From Candidatus Zipacnadia bacterium (lineage in GTDB: Bacteria > Armatimonadota > Zipacnadia > Zipacnadales > Zipacnadaceae): a stretch of DNA of 5,150 nt. The notes under the pieces were generated by a model. It did not search any database. It was not told the DNA's origin and saw only the letters and a program-made list of their open reading frames with translations. The translations under genes were made by a program, and so were the position numbers. The DNA lies in assembly GCA_029821255.1 (NCBI GenBank), contig JALGTS010000100.1, positions 1-5,150 on the forward strand, in the 5' to 3' direction. Shown in pieces: positions 1-4,595 of this stretch. The first letter of the stretch is position 1. Every line of letters starts with the position of its first letter.

Positions 1-29
1 TTTCCTCTTCCTCCTTGCTCTCTCCTTCG
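1..29 (-). promoter_or_regulatory. Purine-rich tract with a Shine-Dalgarno-like GGAGG at the left edge
   Basis: The plus strand is almost pure pyrimidine here, with one G in the first 28 bases. The minus strand is therefore purine-rich and contains GGAGG at 14-10, followed by nine bases up to the window edge. That is a suitable position for the ribosome-binding site of a minus-strand gene starting just outside the window, downstream of the AbiTii-type gene. It could equally be the pyrimidine-rich 3' end of a plus-strand transcript entering from the left. The interval 30-77 shows no gene and no T-tract terminator for the AbiTii gene. Confidence 0.2.
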
Positions 30-77
30 TGGTTCGCGCGCGTGGTCAGGATATGAATTCAAGATGGCTTATTCAAC

Positions 78-608
78 TTATTCTTCATCTTTATTAGGAT
101 AATGTTTCAATATTTCACTTATGATTAAATATGTATGTATTGCTATCATATTAGCATGGAATTTTTCTATTGAAGGCGTATGTTCTCCCATTTGGGAATA
201 GTCAACTACGCCACGTAAATATTCTTCTAAATATCCTATTTCGGATAAAAGGAATTTCCTTTCATTACCACTAATATTTTGGTCTAAAAACGCACATAAG
301 CGATTAATGAAATGATGGTCTCCCATTTCAAATTCTCTGCCATCCTTCATCTTATAATGTTCTTCTCTAGGTGGAAGTACTTTGTCTGCTAACAATTTTA
401 GCATCTTTCTACATGAATGAGCTACTTTGTTCCAATCAGCCGGATTAGTGCTAGTTAAATTAATATAGAGCGATTGAGCTTCATCACTAAGGGTTTTATC
501 AAGCGTAGCTAGGTTTTCATCAGTATTCTTTCTTATTTCTTCCATCAAATATTCAACTATACCACCGTATTGTAATTCTGAGATGGTGTCATTTAGAAAA
601 AAAGGCAT
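78..608 (-). CDS. AbiTii-type abortive-infection protein, C-terminal half
   Basis: This is a 176-residue open frame starting at ATG (608) and ending in TAA. It is soluble and mostly helical, with no signal peptide or membrane span. It carries the block that follows the AbiTii domain in full-length family members: W59 then SCRKMLKLLAD (65-75) and LPP (78-80), a D-x-x-[YF]-INRL-like block at 97-104 (D97, INRL), and a closing segment with GEH (141-143) and HTYLIISEIL (158-167). The N-terminal AbiTii domain is missing from this frame but sits immediately upstream in another frame (593-973). The two frames overlap by 16 bases at a run of seven T, and a -1 shift joins them into one protein of about 298 residues, a usual length for the family. 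It may be made by frameshifting or reinitiation, or be half of a broken gene. The base composition is AT-rich, unlike the host genes to the right, which suggests transfer. The domain identity rests on motif recognition. The molecular activity of the family is not known to me. Confidence 0.8.
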   Translation of the reverse strand: MPFFLNDTISELQYGGIVEYLMEEIRKNTDENLATLDKTLSDEAQSLYINLTSTNPADWNKVAHSCRKMLKLLADKVLPPREEHYKMKDGREFEMGDHHFINRLCAFLDQNISGNERKFLLSEIGYLEEYLRGVVDYSQMGEHTPSIEKFHANMIAIHTYLIISEILKHYPNKDEE

Positions 609-973
609 TTATCCACTATTTTACTAAATATTCTTTTTATATCAATTTTATCCAAAATATAAACTTCTTTATCATTTTTCTTAATCGCTATTTCTCTATA
701 TTTGCTTTCAAAAAAGGCTGATAACTTATGTATATCATGTGCTACCTTAAATTTTTCAAATTTTATGGGTAAACGATAGTTATCCTGAACTTGGCAGGAA
801 ATGATACGATACGATGGAATATCTTTTGTATATCCTGATAATTCTGATTTCAACCATTTTTCATCTTCCTTTTTATCCAGATTTGTTGAAATGATTAAGC
901 ACGATCTAAGTACAGAAACTATATCGCCCTTACCTTCCAATATATCTTTTCTTGTCTGGATCGCGAGTTCCAA
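593..973 (-). CDS. AbiTii-type abortive-infection protein, N-terminal (AbiTii) domain
   Basis: This frame encodes the AbiTii domain found in two-component and stand-alone abortive-infection proteins. From a TTG start at 973 it gives 126 residues. Diagnostic features are DIVSVLRSCLIIS (17-29), W40 with SELSGY (43-48), then IPSYR (52-56). This matches the family pattern of a leucine-rich helix, W-x-x-x-EL-x-GY, then a proline and YR. It stops at TAA (593-595) directly after a run of T, and the family's C-terminal region follows in the next frame (78-608). The start is uncertain. The frame is open upstream with an ATG at 1105 and beyond to 1231. However, residues upstream of about position 985 do not look like the domain, the DNA turns GC-rich there, and a TATATATA box at 1028-1037 sits inside that extension. 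The TTG has GAGAAGAGG close upstream, nearer than ideal. The gene diverges from the membrane-protein gene at 1213. Confidence 0.75.
   Translation of the reverse strand: MELAIQTRKDILEGKGDIVSVLRSCLIISTNLDKKEDEKWLKSELSGYTKDIPSYRIISCQVQDNYRLPIKFEKFKVAHDIHKLSAFFESKYREIAIKKNDKEVYILDKIDIKRIFSKIVDKCLFF
596..603 (-). other. Homopolymer frameshift site (T TTT TTC) joining the two AbiTii halves
   Basis: On the minus strand the upstream frame reads TGC CTT TTT TTC TAA. The heptamer T TTT TTC, in phase with that frame, fits the X XXY YYZ pattern for -1 slippage, and the stop codon follows at once. After a -1 slip the next codons are CTA AAT GAC, which enter the downstream frame and continue the AbiTii family sequence. 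One extra T (T7 to T8) in the DNA would give the same fusion. No strong downstream stem or upstream Shine-Dalgarno-like stimulator is evident; only a 4-bp hairpin (ATAC-GGTG-GTAT) lies nearby. Programmed shifting, transcript slippage, a real mutation and a homopolymer sequencing error all remain possible. Confidence 0.5.
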
Positions 974-1027
974 AGCCTCTTCTCTCGGTGATGAGAACTT
1001 TCTTGTTCCTATAGTTATAAGCCCCAG

Positions 1028-1037
1028 AATATATATA
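1028..1037 (-). promoter_or_regulatory. Candidate TATA box for the AbiTii-type gene
   Basis: The minus strand reads TATATATATT, close to the archaeal TATA consensus. A start site about 26 bases downstream would fall near 1003-1007, some 30 bases before the TTG at 973. A second TATA-like string (TTATAACTATA, 1020-1010) lies just downstream. If either is used, the ATG at 1105 cannot be the translation start. Confidence 0.4.
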
Positions 1038-1073
1038 GACAGCTTAGAATTAAAAAAATATTGCTCTTCTTCC

Positions 1074-1196
1074 AAGCGCGCACGGGGGAATGCTTGAGAT
1101 GCCATCTGACTTGGTACCGAGATGGGACGATGTGGCTGTTGCGGGGTGCTATGGCAGCTGATACGGCTGGAGCAGATGAAAAAAATAAAAGCGCGC
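1074..1196. other. GC-rich spacer between the divergent AT-rich genes
   Basis: The stretch between the two AT-rich genes is close to the host genes in composition. It begins and ends with the same 8-base string AAGCGCGC (1074-1081 and 1189-1196). It holds no convincing gene; the longest plus-strand reading from an ATG is 20 codons (from 1100). The TATA box of the plus-strand membrane-protein gene lies at its right end. It may be the control region of the module or an old insertion or recombination scar. Confidence 0.35.
1183..1190 (+). promoter_or_regulatory. Candidate TATA box for the membrane-protein gene
   Basis: AAATAAAA lies within an A-rich run (1179-1190) in an otherwise GC-rich spacer. 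Its centre is about 26 bases before the ATG at 1213, so transcription should begin at or next to the start codon. No Shine-Dalgarno sequence precedes the ATG, which agrees with a leaderless transcript. Confidence 0.5.
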
Positions 1197-1212
1197 GCTA
1201 TTAGCCTTAACC

Positions 1213-1797
1213 ATGGCTGAGGACAACACAAGAAAGATTCAAGAATTGATAGAACTACACCGACACTTTAGTCAAAGACACATCGTTTGGGGGGAACGAG
1301 GTTGGGAGACTATTAAAATTAATGTAACGATAAACTCTACCTTATTGGTTGCTACTATTGGCATAATGGGAGTTCTTTATAAGAATCCACCTCATAACTA
1401 TCCACCTAAATTTTCATATATGTTATTATTATCATCTCCAATTATCATTCCTATATTGTTACTTTGGATAAATGAAATAACTTTGAAAAATTTTAAACGT
1501 GAATGTAGAAGAATGTATAGGAACATCACCATATTGATGAAAATAGAAGAAAAAATGGGGTTATATGATGAACGACCTGAAAGCAGGATTCTTTTAAAAT
1601 GTGATAAATATTTTATACCAAGCGAATTTGTTATATGCTACCCAACATCGAAGGAGTTTATAGATGCTCAGATGGAAACAGAGGATAGAGCATTTAAAAT
1701 GTTATCACGCTTATTTTGTGCATTCAATGTCATATCAATAGTACTAATTGTTTTAATTATTTTTCTTGTTATCCTTTCATTATCTCCTTTTTTATAA
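1213..1797 (+). CDS. Three-span membrane protein of unknown family, candidate partner of the AbiTii-type protein
   Basis: This is a 194-residue protein starting at ATG, the likely leaderless start given the TATA box at 1183-1190. I do not recognise a named family. Hydrophobic segments lie at about 37-56, 68-88 and 166-191. The third is a long run of I, L, V and F that ends the protein. Between spans 2 and 3 is a charged, probably cytosolic helical stretch (89-165) with KNFKRECRRMYR (92-103), IEEKMGL (111-117) and YPTSKEFI (143-150). The N-terminal 35 residues are also charged. The arrangement of two spans, a long charged helix region and a hydrophobic C-terminus resembles the general layout of SLATT-like or RipA-like membrane proteins, but this is a likeness of layout only. 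The gene is AT-rich like the divergent AbiTii-type gene and unlike the host genes downstream, so both were probably acquired from elsewhere. In lactococcal AbiT, as I recall it, the AbiTii partner AbiTi needs a hydrophobic C-terminus. The tail here invites that comparison without proving it. Confidence 0.75.
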   Translation: MAEDNTRKIQELIELHRHFSQRHIVWGERGWETIKINVTINSTLLVATIGIMGVLYKNPPHNYPPKFSYMLLLSSPIIIPILLLWINEITLKNFKRECRRMYRNITILMKIEEKMGLYDERPESRILLKCDKYFIPSEFVICYPTSKEFIDAQMETEDRAFKMLSRLFCAFNVISIVLIVLIIFLVILSLSPFL

Positions 1798-1818
1798 AAA
1801 CACGAACTCGTGATCACG

Positions 1819-1852
1819 CATACTATGGTTTTAGTATGGAGAACATAATTTT
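1819..1852 (+). terminator. Candidate terminator hairpin after the membrane-protein gene
   Basis: A perfect 7-bp stem, CATACTA (1819-1825) paired with TAGTATG (1832-1838), has a 6-base loop. It lies 21 bases after the stop codon and is followed by an AT-rich stretch containing TTTT (1849-1852). Just before it are a 10-base palindrome, CGTGATCACG (1809-1818), and a short CACGA/TCGTG repeat (1801-1812). It may end the plus-strand transcript. The T-run is short and offset, so the call is tentative. Confidence 0.35.
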
Positions 1853-1860
1853 ACCGCGCG

Positions 1861-1901
1861 AGACTCCGTCGCCAGAGTCTTTCCAAATGTTCCCGATTTG
1901 G
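1861..1901. other. Pair of tandem stem-loops in the spacer upstream of the aminotransferase gene
   Basis: Two perfect 6-bp inverted repeats lie two bases apart: AGACTC (1861-1866) with GAGTCT (1875-1880), loop 8; and CCAAAT (1883-1888) with ATTTGG (1896-1901), loop 7. With the 7-bp hairpin at 1819-1838 this makes three similar hairpins within about 80 bases. The rest of the gene-free stretch 1798-1994 holds only the next gene's promoter. The stretch could be a small structured RNA, protein-binding repeats or remnants of an element end. I see no tRNA cloverleaf or T-loop consensus. Confidence 0.35.
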
Positions 1902-1951
1902 TTCTGTGGGGTCGCATCTGTAAAATACCGTGGGTGGAGGAGTATGCACCC

Positions 1952-1959
1952 TTTAAATA
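1952..1959 (+). promoter_or_regulatory. TATA box of the aminotransferase gene
   Basis: TTTAAATA matches the archaeal TATA consensus and stands out in a GC-rich context. The expected start of transcription, about 26 bases on, is near 1981. This gives a leader of roughly 14 bases to the TTG at 1995, or about 5 to the GTG at 1986. Confidence 0.6.
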
Positions 1960-1979
1960 GGTTTCATTCCGTATAGCTC

Positions 1980-1986
1980 GGAGGTG
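1980..1986 (+). promoter_or_regulatory. Shine-Dalgarno sequence deciding the aminotransferase start
   Basis: GGAGGTG lies 8 bases before the TTG at 1995, which is good spacing. The earlier in-frame GTG at 1986 overlaps this sequence and could be used only without it. This favours TTG 1995 as the start. Confidence 0.5.
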
Positions 1987-1994
1987 TGTCGAGA

Positions 1995-3167
1995 TTGAGC
2001 GGACGATGGGCCTCGAAGCGGCTCAAGGAGATGGAGCCTTCACCGTTCAGATCCGTCGCGGCCAGGCTCCTTGGCATGAAGGATGTGATTAAACTCAGCA
2101 GCGGAGACCCCGACTTTGCCACCCCGCCCCATATCATCGAGGCGGCGCACAGGGCTCTCAGCGAGGGGGCCACCCACTACACCCCCACCAGCGGGCTTCC
2201 CAGGCTCAAAGAGGCCATATCGGAATACTACCGGAAATTTGACCTGAACGTGGACCCGAATGCCGAGGTCATCGTGACTCCGGGAAGCCAGCAGGCGTTG
2301 TATCTGACCCTCGCGAGCGTCCTCGGTCCGGGGGACGAGGTTCTGATATCCGATCCCAGCTACACCGTCTACGAACCGACCATCAAGTTCCTCGGCGCGA
2401 GGCCCGTGCGGTTTCCCCTCGACAGAGAAAACAATTTCCATCCGGATCTGGATGCGATGGAAGCGAAGGTCTCCGACCGGACGAAGATGATCCTGATCTG
2501 CACCCCGAACAACCCGACCGGGACGGTGCTGTCCAAAACGGACCTTGAAGCCGTCGCCCAGGTGGCGAGGGAACATGACCTCCTCGTCGTCTCCGACGAA
2601 ATATACAGCGAGTTCATATGGGGCGATGGGAGACACCTCTCCATCGCGGCGCTGCCCGGCATGAAGGAGAGGACCGTCGTCATCGTCAGCTTCTCCAAGA
2701 CCTTCGCCATGACGGGGTGGCGCCTGGGCTACCTGATCGCCGACGGCGCCCTGGTGAAGCAGATGCTGAAACTGCAGGGGAACATGGTGCTCTGCCCCGC
2801 GGCCTTCGTCCAGATGGCCGGCGTAGCGGCCCTCACGGGCCCCTGGGAGCCGGTGAAGGCGATGAGGAGAGAATACGAAGACAGGGTCAACTTCCTCGCC
2901 GGGCGGCTGGACGAGATCGACGGCGTCTCCTGCCCAAAACCGGAGGGAGCCTTCTACCTATTCCCCGACATCTCCCAGGTCTGCACGTCGAGCCGAAAGT
3001 TCTGTGACGGGCTGCTGGAGGAGCGGAAGCTGGCCGCCACCGCCGGGGTGCACTTCGGGCCCCTGGGCGAGGGGCACATCAGACTGGCGCTGGTCCGGCC
3101 CGTGGACGTGTTATCCGAGGCGGCAGACAGGATAGAATCCCACGTAAAAGAATCGAGGACCCGATGA
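1995..3167 (+). CDS. PLP-dependent aminotransferase, class I/II (aspartate aminotransferase-like)
   Basis: This cytosolic fold-type I transaminase transfers an amino group between an amino acid and a 2-oxo acid using pyridoxal phosphate. Aspartate/2-oxoglutarate is the likeliest pair, but the substrate cannot be read securely from the sequence. From TTG it is 390 residues, a normal full length. Visible in order are SSGDPDF (35-41), HYTPTSGLPRLKEAI (61-75), TPGSQQAL for cofactor phosphate contact (95-102), NNPTG with N173 (172-176), SDEIYSEF with D201 and Y204 (200-207), the cofactor lysine K235 in SFSKTFAMTGWRLGY (232-246), PEGAFYLFP (316-324), and GEGHIRLAL with the carboxylate-binding arginine R363 (358-366). 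No key residue is missing. Start: TTG 1995 has a well-spaced GGAGGTG; GTG 1986 (393 residues) is the alternative. It has its own promoter and is followed after 81 bases by tiaS, which also has its own, so they need not be one operon. Composition is host-like. Confidence 0.95.
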   Translation: MSGRWASKRLKEMEPSPFRSVAARLLGMKDVIKLSSGDPDFATPPHIIEAAHRALSEGATHYTPTSGLPRLKEAISEYYRKFDLNVDPNAEVIVTPGSQQALYLTLASVLGPGDEVLISDPSYTVYEPTIKFLGARPVRFPLDRENNFHPDLDAMEAKVSDRTKMILICTPNNPTGTVLSKTDLEAVAQVAREHDLLVVSDEIYSEFIWGDGRHLSIAALPGMKERTVVIVSFSKTFAMTGWRLGYLIADGALVKQMLKLQGNMVLCPAAFVQMAGVAALTGPWEPVKAMRREYEDRVNFLAGRLDEIDGVSCPKPEGAFYLFPDISQVCTSSRKFCDGLLEERKLAATAGVHFGPLGEGHIRLALVRPVDVLSEAADRIESHVKESRTR

Positions 3168-3214
3168 ATCGGCCCAACCCCCTTCCTTTCTCGCAGCCGG
3201 TCATCTTCCCAGAA

Positions 3215-3222
3215 TTTTTATA
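3215..3222 (+). promoter_or_regulatory. TATA box of tiaS
   Basis: TTTTTATA, preceded by AGAA as a possible BRE, lies in the 81-base gap after the aminotransferase gene. Transcription would begin near 3245, only a few bases before the GTG at 3249. This predicts a nearly leaderless tiaS transcript independent of the aminotransferase gene. Confidence 0.65.
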
Positions 3223-3228
3223 CCCTGC

Positions 3229-3247
3229 CCCCCTCCTTTCGAGGGGG
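3229..3247. repeat. GC-rich inverted repeat abutting the tiaS start
   Basis: CCCCCTC (3229-3235), a CTTTC loop, then GAGGGGG (3241-3247) form a perfect 7-bp stem ending one base before the GTG start. It spans the region between TATA box and predicted transcription start, so it could bind a regulator. In a read-through transcript from the aminotransferase gene it would fold over the tiaS start. GAGGGGG is too close to the GTG to be an ordinary Shine-Dalgarno site. Confidence 0.4.
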
Positions 3248-3248
3248 C

Positions 3249-4586
3249 GTGCCCACCTCGCTGCTGCACATCGGCATGGACGACACCGACTCTCCCCGGG
3301 GCGGCTGCACCACATACATCGCAGCGCTGCTGGTGGAGAGGCTCCTTGAGCTGGGGGCGAGGTTCGTCGACCACCCCAACCTGGTGAGGCTGAACCCGAA
3401 CGTGCCCTGGAAGACACGGGGGAACGGGGCCGTCTGCCTCCGCCTCGACTGCGACCCCGCGCTGGAGGGCGCCGTCAAGGAGGCCGTGGTTGAGGCCGTC
3501 GAGGCCAACGCCGAGTTCGACTGCGACAACACCAACCCCGGCATCGTCTTCCACGCGGGCGAGGTCCCCGATCCCCTGAGGACGTTCGCGAGACGAGCGA
3601 TTCAGGGGGTCGTAGCCTTGGACGAGGCTGAGACCCTCATCGAGGAGCACTGCGCCTCCGCCGTCGGATATAAGAACATGAGGGGCATCATCGGCGCCCT
3701 CGCCGCCGTGGGAGAACGCCTCGACGGAGACCACACCTACGAGCTCCTGGCCTACAGGACCAGGGAGAACCGCGGGAGACGCCGCCGTCTCGACGCCGCC
3801 TCGATCGTCGAAATGGACCGGGCGACGAAGGGCGAGACCTTCAGCAACCTGGACCCGGAGACTGGGCGACCCCTCATCGCGCCCCACGGCCCCGACCCCG
3901 TCCTGTTCGGCGTACGGGGAGAGTCGGCGGAGGCGGTTCACAGGGCGGGGATGATGGTGGAGACGGGTGAACCCGTCGAGCGGTGGGTCATCTTCCGCAC
4001 GAACCAGGGCACGGACGCCCACCTGAGGCGGCTGACAGGGCTCTCCGACCTGGAGCCCTACAACCCCGCCATCGTCGTCGGGGAGGCCGCGGCCCGGCCC
4101 AGGACGATCCCCGGCGGCCACGTCATCTGTGTCCTCAAGGACGATACGGGGCAGGTCGACTGCGCGGCCTACGAGCCGACGGGCTCCTTCCGGGACATCG
4201 TCAGGCACCTCATCCCCGGCGACAGGGTCAGGGCCTACGGCGGAGTCAGGGCCCCGGACCGCGAAGGGCGGAAGACGCTGAACCTCGAGAAGCTCGAGGT
4301 CTTGCGCCTTGCCCCGGACCTCCGGCAGGTGAACCCCCTCTGCCCTGAGTGCGGCGGCGGGACGGAGTCCATGGGAAGGGGGCAGGGGTACCGGTGCCGC
4401 AGATGCGGCCGCCGCCACCGAGGCCTCACAAAGCGCGTAGTGGAGGTGGACCGGGGGCTGGTCCCTGGGCTGTACCTTCCGCCTCCGCGCGCGCAGAGGC
4501 ACCTCACAAAGCCTCTGGAGAGATACGGAAAGGAGAAGAGCGGATATGTCCCCGGCGGGCTGTACGAGCCCTGGCACTGGCCCTGA
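3249..4586 (+). CDS. tiaS: tRNA(Ile2) 2-agmatinylcytidine synthetase TiaS
   Basis: TiaS uses ATP to attach agmatine to C2 of cytidine 34 in the CAU anticodon of tRNA-Ile2. The resulting agmatidine lets the tRNA read AUA and not AUG. The 445-residue protein has the full family layout. An N-terminal kinase-like part contains HIGMDDTDSPRGGCTTYI (7-24), with acidic D11, D12 and D14 and T21 at the place of the phosphorylated threonine described in the Archaeoglobus enzyme. It is followed by RLNPNVPWKTRGNGAV (47-62). The middle region includes SAVGYKNMRGIIGALAAVG (137-155) and FRTNQGTDAHLR (249-260). An OB-fold segment follows (VICVLKDDTGQVDCAAYEP, 292-310). The C-terminal zinc ribbon has C365, C368, C383 and C386. 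GTG 3249 is chosen because the next in-frame ATG (3276) would remove the start of the conserved HIGMDDTD strand. The gene has its own TATA box. It ends 9 bases from the convergent PAC2-family gene. The substrate tRNA is not in the window. Confidence 0.97.
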   Translation: MPTSLLHIGMDDTDSPRGGCTTYIAALLVERLLELGARFVDHPNLVRLNPNVPWKTRGNGAVCLRLDCDPALEGAVKEAVVEAVEANAEFDCDNTNPGIVFHAGEVPDPLRTFARRAIQGVVALDEAETLIEEHCASAVGYKNMRGIIGALAAVGERLDGDHTYELLAYRTRENRGRRRRLDAASIVEMDRATKGETFSNLDPETGRPLIAPHGPDPVLFGVRGESAEAVHRAGMMVETGEPVERWVIFRTNQGTDAHLRRLTGLSDLEPYNPAIVVGEAAARPRTIPGGHVICVLKDDTGQVDCAAYEPTGSFRDIVRHLIPGDRVRAYGGVRAPDREGRKTLNLEKLEVLRLAPDLRQVNPLCPECGGGTESMGRGQGYRCRRCGRRHRGLTKRVVEVDRGLVPGLYLPPPRAQRHLTKPLERYGKEKSGYVPGGLYEPWHWP

Positions 4587-4595
4587 GGCGCCGGA

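Noticed and set aside
801..1097. 98-codon plus-strand open frame
   Set aside because: It lies opposite the AbiTii domain coding frame, which has clear family motifs; it has no domain of its own.
1106..1231. Extension of the AbiTii N-terminal frame to 1231
   Set aside because: It would overlap the divergent gene's start, covers GC-rich spacer and encodes a cysteine- and serine-rich stretch with no domain similarity; the TATA box lies downstream of it.
1823..1963. Minus-strand open stretch with protein-like composition in the 1798-1994 spacer
   Set aside because: It has no start codon near its beginning and overlaps the aminotransferase TATA box and the stem-loops. It could be a remnant, but nothing supports expression.
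1716..1976. 86-codon plus-strand frame overlapping the end of the membrane-protein gene
   Set aside because: It starts inside a membrane-span coding region in another frame and runs through the stem-loops and the aminotransferase TATA box; no motif.
1798..1985. tRNA or CRISPR array in the stem-loop spacer
   Set aside because: No cloverleaf, T-loop consensus or CCA end could be fitted, and there are no regularly spaced direct repeats.
2040..2636. Minus-strand open frame antisense to the aminotransferase gene
   Set aside because: It mirrors conserved aminotransferase codons, with no family motif or promoter of its own.
3079..3417. Minus-strand open frame across the aminotransferase-tiaS gap
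   Set aside because: It overlaps the ends of two real genes and the tiaS promoter. Its composition is arginine- and serine-rich, with no motif.
3201..4577. 458-codon minus-strand open frame antisense to tiaS
   Set aside because: It is a by-product of the GC-rich third positions of tiaS. Its translation is low-complexity (A, G, R, V and P) with no recognisable domain, while the plus strand encodes an unambiguous TiaS.
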